Source: Prevotella sp. (GTDB lineage: Bacteria; Bacteroidota; Bacteroidia; Bacteroidales; Bacteroidaceae). Taken from it: 22,691 nucleotides of DNA. Every line of letters begins with the position of its first letter. Within the stretch, counting starts at the first letter, position 1. Shown here in pieces: positions 16,891 to 22,691 of this stretch. The DNA is taken from NCBI GenBank assembly GCA_021204565.1, contig JAJPZE010000260.1:1-22691 (forward strand), written 5' to 3'. Below the pieces are notes generated by a model. It made no database searches. It was not told the origin of the DNA and saw only the letters and a list, made by a program, of their open reading frames with translations. The position numbers and the translations under genes were made by a program.

Positions 16891-17047
16891 CAAATTATTT
16901 ATTACATATCCGCCCGGCAACTTTTCGCAGTTAACTTTTCGTTTGCTTTATTTATAACAAACGCACATACGTAAATCGCAGCCGCCCGTCTCCTTATAAT
17001 CCGCTTTTGCAATGCCTTTTATATATTCAATGCATACCTCTCCCGAC

Positions 17048-17075
17048 ATGCACTATCGCTTGCGCGATAGTGCAT
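17048..17075. repeat. Perfect 12-bp inverted repeat with 4-nt loop
   Basis: Arms ATGCACTATCGC (17048-17059) and GCGATAGTGCAT (17064-17075) flank the loop TTGC. No T-run follows on either strand, so it is not a standard intrinsic terminator. It lies downstream of the permease and upstream of the mutS promoter. Confidence 0.9.
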
Positions 17076-17125
17076 GCATCATCTTATCTGCCGCAGGCGT
17101 TTTTATCCGTTTAGTTTTTGCGAAG

Positions 17126-17188
17126 CATGACCCCATATCATGGGTACCCTTTATATGGGGTTAAGGGTACCCATAACCCCATATCATG
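17126..17188. repeat. Interleaved palindromic module A-B-A'-B-A
   Basis: Element A (ACCCCATATCATG) occurs directly at 17130-17142 and 17176-17188. An inverted form, ATATGGGGTTA, lies between them at 17153-17163 and pairs exactly with 17174-17184. Element B is the 8-bp palindrome GGGTACCC at 17142-17149 and 17165-17172, set in 12-bp inverted arms ATGGGTACCCTT (17140-17151) and AAGGGTACCCAT (17163-17174). CATGA/TCATG (17126-17130, 17138-17142) adds a further small stem. The strand can thus fold into several mutually exclusive hairpins. Confidence 0.93.
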
Positions 17189-17271
17189 CCCCGCAAAACC
17201 TATGCTCATGCACGGCGTTGATTATCAATACGTTACGCCAAACCCCGCTTGCACTATTTTGACACATACAT

Positions 17272-17294
17272 GTTTTGCTCCGCTCCGGCAAAAC
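17272..17294 (-). terminator. Hairpin just after the permease gene, possible 3' end structure
   Basis: On the minus strand, GTTTTGC and GCAAAAC arms (7 bp) enclose a 9-nt loop, starting 6 nt after the TGA stop of the permease. A T-run is missing after the stem, so intrinsic termination is uncertain. Confidence 0.3.
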
Positions 17295-17300
17295 TTTTAA

Positions 17301-19130
17301 TCAGAACGGAAACAGCAGGGGGAGAAAGAAAGTCATAACTATGCCGAGCAATATCTGCAAAGGCAAGCCGGCTTTAATGTAATCCATAAACTCATAACCC
17401 CCCGCCTTCATAACCAAAACGTTAGGCGGGGTGGAGAAAGGAGAGGCAAAACACATGCTCGCTCCAAGAGTTACGGCAAGGAGAAAAGCATAGGGGCTTA
17501 CCCCCGTCTCCATAGCCGCGGTCAACGCTATGGGCGCCATAAGAACCGCCGTTGCCGTGTTGCTGATGAACATCGTCATAAACGACGTGGTGAAATAGAT
17601 ACCCGCAAGAAGCGCCGTAGGCCCGATAGAGCCGAGCATCTTAACAAGCGAATGAGCCATTATTGCCGACGCGCCGGTCTTGTCTAATGCGGTCGACATC
17701 GGCATCATCGCAGCTATAAGCACGATACTCTCCCAGTTTATCGTTTTATAAGCCTCTTCGACGCTACGCAAACAACCGGTAAGCACCATCAACAGAGCCG
17801 CCCCCATGATTGCCGTAACCGGCTGTATAGGGATGAAATCGAACACCATTGAGACGATCATACCCGTCATTATGATTAACGCAACCGGAGCTTTATAATC
17901 GAAAATTACCTTTTCGCGCTGCTCCTCAGGTTGCCCCAGAACAACCCAATCCCCGCCGCTCTCGAGCTTGCTTATATTCCGCCACGAGCCTTGAACCAAC
18001 AACACATCACCCGTGCGCATAGTTTCTTCGGCGATATTATCCATAATATAATCGCCGTGACGGCGGATGCCGATGATGTTTATATTAAGTCTGTCGCGTA
18101 TTCCGGAGTGCTTTATCCGGCTCCCCGCTATCTTCGAGCCCGGCATAACCACTATTTCAGCCATGCCGATGTCGTAAAAATCAATTCCGGATGTTTGTAT
18201 TTCTCTCAGCTTTATGTCACTTTCAAAACGCTTAAACCCCTCTTTGTTGCCCGTAAGATAGATTATGTCGCCTTCTTCGAGACGTGAAGACGCGCTCGCC
18301 ACCCTTTGCTTTATCTTCCTTATAATACGGTTCTTGTGTTTCTCCTCCTTGCGTATTTCAAGTATGGAGAGCCCGTAACGCCCCCTCAAATCCAATTCCG
18401 CCACGCTCTTGCCCTTTATTTGCGAATTGCCGGATATGCGGTATGTACGCAAATGAGTTTGGATATGATATTCATCGACCAACTGTTCGAGACTCTTTCC
18501 CCCGCCTTTCATATCTTCTTTACCCCTCTTTCTCTTCTCTAAAAACACATGACTCAACGGCAAAAGAACGATTATCCCGACAAACACGACCATAATTCCG
18601 ACTGGGAAGAACCCGAAGAACGGCAACGGTTTATATCCCGCCGAAGAAAGCGTGTCGTTAATTATCAGGTTCGGCGGAGTGCCTATAAGCGTTAACATAC
18701 CCCCCATACTGCTCGCAAAAGCAACGGGCATGAGCATGCGCGAAGGGCTCTTACCCGTTTGTGAACCCATACTCACGATTATCGGCATCATAATCGCAAG
18801 CGTGCCCGTATTGCTCACAAACGCACCTATAAATGAGGTTGTCGCCATCACGAGCACAAACATCAGCGTGTCTCTCCCTTTTGAAAACCGCATGATTCTG
18901 TTGCTCGCCTCTTTTGCTATCCCCGTTTGGAAAATCGCTCCGCTAATCACAAACAGACCAACCATCATTATAACGACCGACGAAGAAAAACCCGACAAAG
19001 CCTCTTCGGGGGTAAGAACGCCCGCAAGAAGCAATATCGTAAGCGCGCAAAGGGCAACTACATCAGCGCGTATCCTGCCCGTAATGAACATCATAACCGA
19101 CAAAACGAGCACCGCCAACGTTATAATCAT
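17301..19130 (-). CDS. SLC13-type permease with two RCK_C (TrkA-C)-like domains
   Basis: 609 aa. The N-terminal membrane half (1-195) contains VSNTGTLAIMMP (about 105-116) and the substrate-loop signature LIGTPPNLIIN (148-158). A cytoplasmic loop (about 200-400) holds two TrkA-C-like domains, about 222-305 and 320-385, each with a glycine-rich strand pattern (VAELDLRGRYGLSILEIRKEE; IKHSGIRDRLNINIIGIRRHG). The second membrane half repeats the signatures (FISNTATAVLM, ASPFSTPPNVLVM). This is the layout of bacterial DASS/SLC13 permeases related to sulfate or anion transporters. The ion carried cannot be told from sequence; RCK_C domains suggest gating by a nucleotide or similar ligand. It stands alone, with non-coding DNA on both sides. 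Confidence 0.9.
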   Translation of the reverse strand: MIITLAVLVLSVMMFITGRIRADVVALCALTILLLAGVLTPEEALSGFSSSVVIMMVGLFVISGAIFQTGIAKEASNRIMRFSKGRDTLMFVLVMATTSFIGAFVSNTGTLAIMMPIIVSMGSQTGKSPSRMLMPVAFASSMGGMLTLIGTPPNLIINDTLSSAGYKPLPFFGFFPVGIMVVFVGIIVLLPLSHVFLEKRKRGKEDMKGGGKSLEQLVDEYHIQTHLRTYRISGNSQIKGKSVAELDLRGRYGLSILEIRKEEKHKNRIIRKIKQRVASASSRLEEGDIIYLTGNKEGFKRFESDIKLREIQTSGIDFYDIGMAEIVVMPGSKIAGSRIKHSGIRDRLNINIIGIRRHGDYIMDNIAEETMRTGDVLLVQGSWRNISKLESGGDWVVLGQPEEQREKVIFDYKAPVALIIMTGMIVSMVFDFIPIQPVTAIMGAALLMVLTGCLRSVEEAYKTINWESIVLIAAMMPMSTALDKTGASAIMAHSLVKMLGSIGPTALLAGIYFTTSFMTMFISNTATAVLMAPIALTAAMETGVSPYAFLLAVTLGASMCFASPFSTPPNVLVMKAGGYEFMDYIKAGLPLQILLGIVMTFFLPLLFPF

Positions 19131-19360
19131 AATCTCTATCTATGTATTCTTCTTTATAAAAAGATAAATTTTTGTAGTGATGGTTATTACCGGTTGAAAT
19201 GGTTGAAAATCATCTTAGAGAGCTTTATAGTTATGTTTTTACAAAGTTGAAACCGGTTTATAACACGTCTAAAAACGGAAACAAGCAGTGGTGGATAACA
19301 GTTTACACCGGTTTATACCATAATTTCCGCTATGTTTCAATTATTGTTTTCAACCCCTTT
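19131..19360. other. Non-coding gap between rnc and the permease, with repeated CCGGTTTATA / GGTTGAAA words
   Basis: CCGGTTTATA occurs at 19253-19262 and 19308-19317, and a related CCGGTTGAAA at 19190-19199. GGTTGAAA and its complement TTTCAACC recur around 19193-19206 and 19365-19372. No complete Bacteroidota promoter for the permease was found; the nearest match is TATCTTTT on the minus strand near 19165. A plus-strand open frame of 77 codons here runs into rnc and is not believed. Confidence 0.6.
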
Positions 19361-20188
19361 TCAACCGTTTTCATCTTTCGTATTTTGCTCTTTTGCTTGT
19401 TCCTTTCTCTCTTTAAGCCGCTCTTCTTTTGAGTTGAGAATGCTTTCAAGGAAATGTTTATCCTTGCGAATCTTGTCAAGAGTGAGGCGTGCAGCACGTT
19501 GTTGTGACTCCTTTTTCGAATATCCTTTGCCCTTGCAACCGGTTATTGTCTCGAGCATTATCTGATGTTCAAACATCGGATTACCGTCAGCATCCATTGC
19601 CTGCGACGTTAGTTCAAAGGATATTAATATACGGTTCTTTTGCGCCCATTCCAAGAGTTTGGATTTGAAATTAACCTCTTTATATGCAACCTTATCTATG
19701 TTTATGAGCCGCGTGAGTATCTTTTTCTCTACGAATTTCATACACGCATCGTACCCTAAATCCAAATAAAGCGCACCCACGAGCGCCTCAAACGTGTTGC
19801 CTCCAATGTATGAGTTGTGGCTGTAAGAATTGTTCGCTAAATGTATGAGCTTGGTTATGCCCATCTCTTTGGCGAGCTTTCCGAGCGTGTCGCGTTGCAC
19901 TAATTTGGAGCGTGTAGTGGTCAGAAAGCCCTCGCGTTTGCCGGGAAAGTGGCGGAATACAATATCTCCGACTACCGCTCCGAGTATGGCGTCGCCCAAG
20001 AATTCTAACCTTTCGTTGTTCACCGGCTTGCCTTTCTCGTTGCGTTGCATCATGCTTTTATGCGAGAAAGCGAGGCGGTAAAGCTCGATGTTATGAGGGA
20101 AAAAGCCGGTAATGGAGTGCAGATTAAAATAAAGCTCCTTATCCTTAAGGAAGAGGAGCTTCATACGTATTATAATGTCTGACAACAT
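19361..20188 (-). CDS. rnc: Ribonuclease III
   Basis: 275 aa. It cuts double-stranded RNA in rRNA processing and regulation. The catalytic signature NNERLEFLGDAILG (about 57-70) with Glu62 and Asp66 is present, as is GGNTFEALVGALYLDLG with the second acidic cluster. The dsRNA-binding domain follows (about 172-243, FKSKLLEWAQKNRI to QRAARLTLDKI). A 30-residue charged tail (SKEERLKERKEQAKEQ) ends the protein. The start MLSDIIIRMKLLF is kept over Met9 because family members in this phylum, as I recall them, have a similar leader. The ATG overlaps by one base (TAATG) the stop of a fabF-like remnant; the real fabF stop lies 63 nt upstream. Confidence 0.94.
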   Translation of the reverse strand: MLSDIIIRMKLLFLKDKELYFNLHSITGFFPHNIELYRLAFSHKSMMQRNEKGKPVNNERLEFLGDAILGAVVGDIVFRHFPGKREGFLTTTRSKLVQRDTLGKLAKEMGITKLIHLANNSYSHNSYIGGNTFEALVGALYLDLGYDACMKFVEKKILTRLINIDKVAYKEVNFKSKLLEWAQKNRILISFELTSQAMDADGNPMFEHQIMLETITGCKGKGYSKKESQQRAARLTLDKIRKDKHFLESILNSKEERLKERKEQAKEQNTKDENG

Positions 20189-20189
20189 T

Positions 20190-20247
20190 AATACTTCTTT
20201 ATTATAATGTACGCATGGATGATGTGTCCTCCGAACCCGAATGCTTC
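20190..20247 (-). pseudogene. Duplicated remnant of the fabF 3' end
   Basis: Between the fabF stop and rnc, one frame reads EAFGFGGHIIHAYIIIKKY followed by TAA, nearly the same as the FabF C-terminus NTFGFGGHNACIIIKKYI. At DNA level CATTATAATAAAGAAGTAT is identical in both copies (20209-20191 and 20276-20258, minus strand), offset by 67 nt, and GGAGGACACA is shared upstream. The remnant is out of frame with fabF by one base and ends as TAATG on the rnc start. Confidence 0.85.
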
Positions 20248-20251
20248 ATCA

Positions 20252-21511
20252 TTATATATACTTCTTTATTATAATGCACGCATTGTGTCCTCCAAAGCCG
20301 AACGTGTTCGACAGTGCGGCACGTATAGTGCGCCGTTGAGCCGTATTAAATGTGAAGTTAAGATTATAGTCAATCTCCGGGTCTTCATCATCCGGGGCAT
20401 GGTTGATTGTAGGGGGAACAATGTCGTTTTGTACGGCGAGAACGGTGAAGAGCGCCTCTATTGCGCCGGCTGCGCCAAGCAAATGCCCCGTCATACTCTT
20501 GGTTGACGAGATGTTTAACTTATATGCATACTCTCCAAAGACCTCTTTTATAGCCTTCACTTCCGACGTGTCGCCGACCGCTGTAGACGTGCCGTGAACG
20601 TTGATATAATCTATGTCCTCCGGTTTCATATCGGCATCTATAAGCGCCTCGCGCATAACAATCTTCGCCCCCAGACCTTCGGGATGAGAGGCGGTAATAT
20701 GATATGCGTCAGCCGACATGCCCTCTCCGATAACTTCGGCATATATCTTCGCGCCGCGCGCCTTAGCGTGTTCAAGCTCTTCAAGAATCAAGCAACCGGC
20801 GCCCTCACCCATAACAAACCCGTCGCGGCTTGCCGAGAACGGACGGCTTGCGTGCTCAGGATCGTCGTTGCGTGTGGATAGCGCCTTCATAGCATTAAAT
20901 CCGCCTACACCCGCCTCGGTAATAGCCGCTTCGGCGCCGCCGCTTAGCATAATGTTGGCTTTACCTAACCTTATGAGGTTAAAAGCTTCGCTTATTGCGT
21001 GCGTTGATGAGGCGCAAGCCGACGTAACAACATAGTTCGGACCGTGTATGCCGTACTTTATTGATATGTGTCCCGTGCATATATCGGCAATCATTTTAGG
21101 AATAAAGAACGGGTTAAACTTAGGTCCGTTCTCTCGGTGCGATGCGTAATAACCTACCTCTTCCTCGAATGTTTGTATGCCTCCGATACCTACTCCGAAC
21201 ACTACTCCGATACGGTTTTTATCGACGTTATCCAAGTCGATGCCCGAGTCTCTCATAGCCTGTTCGGCGACGATAACTGCGTATTGAGCGTAGTGGTCAA
21301 TTTTTCTTGCCTCCTTTCGCTCTATGTAATCGTTGATGTCGAAGTTCTTTAATTCGCAGGCAAAATGTGTCTTAAACTGCGACGCATCAAAGTGTGTTAT
21401 AGGGGCTGCACCGCTCTTGCCGGCAACCAAATTATCCCATGTCTCGCGGGGCGAATTACCCAAAGGGGTAATACAACCCATTCCCGTTACAACTACTCTT
21501 TTAAGTTCCAT
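20252..21511 (-). CDS. fabF: 3-oxoacyl-[acyl-carrier-protein] synthase II
   Basis: 419 aa, normal length. It elongates fatty acids by condensing malonyl-ACP with acyl-ACP. The thiolase-fold Cys-His-His triad is complete: Cys166 in TSACASSTHA, His306 in VHGTSTAVGD, His343 in TGHLLGAAGAIEA. The C-terminus NTFGFGGHNACIIIKKYI has a basic tail slightly longer than usual. It is downstream of acpP (209-nt gap with a large hairpin) and upstream of rnc. The same C-terminal coding sequence is partly repeated after the stop codon. Confidence 0.96.
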   Translation of the reverse strand: MELKRVVVTGMGCITPLGNSPRETWDNLVAGKSGAAPITHFDASQFKTHFACELKNFDINDYIERKEARKIDHYAQYAVIVAEQAMRDSGIDLDNVDKNRIGVVFGVGIGGIQTFEEEVGYYASHRENGPKFNPFFIPKMIADICTGHISIKYGIHGPNYVVTSACASSTHAISEAFNLIRLGKANIMLSGGAEAAITEAGVGGFNAMKALSTRNDDPEHASRPFSASRDGFVMGEGAGCLILEELEHAKARGAKIYAEVIGEGMSADAYHITASHPEGLGAKIVMREALIDADMKPEDIDYINVHGTSTAVGDTSEVKAIKEVFGEYAYKLNISSTKSMTGHLLGAAGAIEALFTVLAVQNDIVPPTINHAPDDEDPEIDYNLNFTFNTAQRRTIRAALSNTFGFGGHNACIIIKKYI

Positions 21512-21635
21512 ACATTAATATATATATTGTTAAGCACGGGAAACAGCCGGTACACGCTATGCGCCTACATAGTTCGCTAATGTCGGAAAGACGCTCTGCA
21601 ACCCGCAGAAAATTATTGTTAGCTAAAAAGAAACA

Positions 21636-21692
21636 TTGGTTTATAGCGTATAACCGGTGAGTTTACCTCACGGATTATATGTTATAAACCAA
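21636..21692 (-). promoter_or_regulatory. Long imperfect hairpin between acpP and fabF
   Basis: Arms 21636-21661 and 21667-21692 pair over about 26 positions with a 5-nt loop; GGTTTATA/TATAAACC at the base and GTGAG/CTCAC at the tip are perfect, with about four mismatched or G-U positions between. On the coding (minus) strand it is followed by the T-rich ATGTTTCTTTTTAGC. It could be an attenuator that lowers fabF-rnc relative to acpP, or an RNase III processing site. Confidence 0.75.
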
Positions 21693-21720
21693 ATCAAAAC
21701 CTCAAGTCAAAGCTGCCGGG

Positions 21721-21960
21721 TTAACCCTTTGTATTCTCCTCGATGTACTTGATAGCGTCGCCGACAGTCGCAATCGTCTCTGCCTTATCGTCGGGTATTG
21801 AGATGGAAAATTCCTTTTCGAACTCCATAATAAGCTCTACGGTGTCAAGCGAATCAGCACCTAAATCGTTAGTAAAGCTTGCATTAGGAGTAACCTCAGC
21901 TTCGTCCACACCGAGTTTGTCAACAATAATAGCTACGACTTTTGATTCAATTTCAGACAT
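21721..21960 (-). CDS. acpP: Acyl carrier protein
   Basis: 79 aa, acidic and helical. The 4'-phosphopantetheine attachment motif GADSLDTVELIMEFE puts the modified serine at residue 37. It carries growing acyl chains for fatty acid synthesis and is the direct partner of FabF encoded next. No complete TAnnTTTG promoter was found; the closest is TTCCTTTG at 22026-22019 on the minus strand. The 209-nt gap to fabF is long for this operon and holds a hairpin. Confidence 0.96.
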   Translation of the reverse strand: MSEIESKVVAIIVDKLGVDEAEVTPNASFTNDLGADSLDTVELIMEFEKEFSISIPDDKAETIATVGDAIKYIEENTKG

Positions 21961-22191
21961 AATAGTAAAAGTTTTAATAGTGTAAATACAAAGCTCCCAT
22001 ATTACGGGAAAGCGGTTGCAAAGGAAAGAAATATATCCCGGAGCATAAAGAAAACATAGCTTTTTGTGTTAATAATATGCACACACACCTATATATTGTG
22101 CAAATAATGAAATGCAAAAGATAATATATTGTAAAGTTGAAATTACAATTTAGCCGTTTTACTCGTATGTTTATGGATTGGCAAAAAAGAG

Positions 22192-22230
22192 GAACGCCGG
22201 CAAGGGAAGCGGATGTAACGGCGTTCTTTT
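22192..22230 (+). terminator. Terminator-like hairpin with T-rich tail on either strand
   Basis: GAACGCCG (22192-22199) and CGGCGTTC (22219-22226) form an 8-bp GC-rich stem with a 19-nt loop. The plus strand continues TTTTCTTTGCC; the minus strand continues CTCTTTTTTGCC. Either could serve as a Rho-independent terminator, but it lies between two divergent genes, so what it would terminate is unclear. Confidence 0.5.
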
Positions 22231-22242
22231 CTTTGCCTTGCG

Positions 22243-22276
22243 TTTGGCGTAAAGAAGAGGAAAAGTATTAATTTTG
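22243..22276 (+). promoter_or_regulatory. Promoter of the nucleoside kinase gene
   Basis: TTTG at 22243-22246 and TAATTTTG at 22269-22276 with a 22-nt spacer, slightly long for the Bacteroidota consensus. Transcription would begin near 22283, giving a leader of about 17 nt before the ATG at 22300. Confidence 0.5.
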
Positions 22277-22299
22277 CGCGGACTAAAAGACTTGGATTT

Positions 22300-22691
22300 A
22301 TGGATAAGCAGTACACTGTTCACAACTATCAGACGATAGAGGAGCGCAACACACATACGGTTGCATTTATCAACAACGCGATTGAAAACGGATATTCTTC
22401 GGATATGATTCTCGTCAGCGAGGCTCTGCAAGAGAGGCAATTGATACGCATAGCCGACGAAATAGCATCGCGAAAGGGCGTGAAGATGGTGCTCCTTGCG
22501 GGACCTTCTTCGAGCGGAAAGACCTCAAGCAGTATGCGCTTATGTATCCAATTGATGGCGAGCAAGCGACATCCTGTGGCGCTTTCGACGGATAATTGGT
22601 TTGTCTCGCGCGACAAGACGCCCCGCGATAAGTACGGTAACTACGACTTTGAGAGTATCCGCGCGATGGATTTGGAGCAGTTTAATGCCGA
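22300..22691 (+). CDS. Uridine kinase-like nucleoside kinase, 5' part (runs off the window)
   Basis: The first 130 residues are visible. The P-loop GPSSSGKTS is at 68-76, followed by STDNWFVSRDKTPRDKYGNYDFESIRAMDLEQFN, typical of uridine kinase/phosphoribulokinase family enzymes (Asp98 in the position of the catalytic aspartate). Relatives in this phylum usually carry a threonyl-tRNA-synthetase-like N-terminal region (TGS/SAD) of a few hundred residues before the P-loop; here only about 67 residues precede it. The promoter at 22243-22276 supports the ATG at 22300 as the true start, although the frame remains open somewhat further upstream. The substrate is not certain; uridine/cytidine is the family default. 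Confidence 0.8.
   Translation, partial: MDKQYTVHNYQTIEERNTHTVAFINNAIENGYSSDMILVSEALQERQLIRIADEIASRKGVKMVLLAGPSSSGKTSSSMRLCIQLMASKRHPVALSTDNWFVSRDKTPRDKYGNYDFESIRAMDLEQFNA

Larger units (their letters stand above)
16891..17300. other. Non-coding interval rich in inverted repeats between the permease and mutS
   Basis: No credible gene. It holds a 12-bp perfect hairpin (17048-17075), an interleaved palindromic module (17126-17188) and a 7-bp hairpin just after the permease stop (17272-17294), each listed separately. A short open frame of 60 codons across the palindromes has no start context and its sequence is dictated by the repeats. Confidence 0.8.
21961..22299. other. Divergent non-coding interval between acpP and the nucleoside kinase
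   Basis: AT-rich. It should hold the acpP promoter (only a weak TTCCTTTG candidate at 22026-22019 minus) and holds the kinase promoter at its right end. A terminator-like hairpin at 22192-22226 has no gene running into it. No tRNA and no credible small protein gene were seen. Confidence 0.7.

Noticed and set aside
17118..17300. 60-codon plus-strand open frame in the palindromic interval
   Set aside because: Its sequence is dictated by the inverted repeats, it lacks a start context, and it resembles no known protein.

Overview
The window looks like a chromosomal stretch from a member of the Bacteroidota, most likely order Bacteroidales. Upstream of several genes I see Bacteroidota-type promoters (TTTG, then about 20 nt, then TAnnTTTG). 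The gene content also fits: a bacterial GH3-family protein, a cobalamin-controlled TonB-dependent receptor, an IspG of the Bacteroidota/plant kind with an extra internal segment, and an acpP-fabF-rnc cluster. The genes are densely packed and mostly housekeeping. I see no phage, insertion sequence, CRISPR array, rRNA or tRNA.

Layout, left to right. (1) 1-2250, minus strand: a cobalamin uptake unit with promoter, cobalamin riboswitch, a BtuB-like receptor starting at TTG, and the first 13 codons of a second exported protein 3 nt downstream. (2) 2243-4119, minus: thymidine kinase (tdk) followed by an AI-2E-family membrane protein, with a clear promoter in front of tdk. (3) 4120-4421: a non-coding stretch holding nearly five copies of a 22-bp direct repeat. 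(4) 4422-8808, plus: an operon of a GH3-family acyl-adenylating enzyme, an Ig-like-domain lipoprotein and a DUF3108-like exported protein; the last two overlap by ATGA. (5) 8795-12859, minus: rpoN (sigma-54), a PAP2-like membrane protein, purE and ispG, tightly spaced. (6) 12908-16890, minus: a secreted histidine phosphatase and mutS. (7) 16891-17300: non-coding, rich in palindromes. (8) 17301-19130, minus: an SLC13-type permease with two cytoplasmic RCK_C-like domains. (9) 19361-21960, minus: acpP, fabF, rnc, with a long hairpin between acpP and fabF and a broken copy of the fabF 3' end between fabF and rnc. (10) 22300-22691, plus: the 5' part of a uridine kinase-like nucleoside kinase.

The items most worth a second look are non-coding or structural. 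They are the duplicated fabF 3' end whose stop codon overlaps the rnc start codon, the 26-bp-class hairpin in the acpP-fabF gap, the interleaved palindromic module at 17126-17188, the 22-bp repeat array, and an IspG whose extra domain is much shorter than usual. I found no convincing new multi-gene system; the GH3/Ig-lipoprotein/DUF3108 operon is the closest to an uncharacterised one. Start codons were revised for seven genes, using promoter position, neighbouring genes or homologous N-termini.
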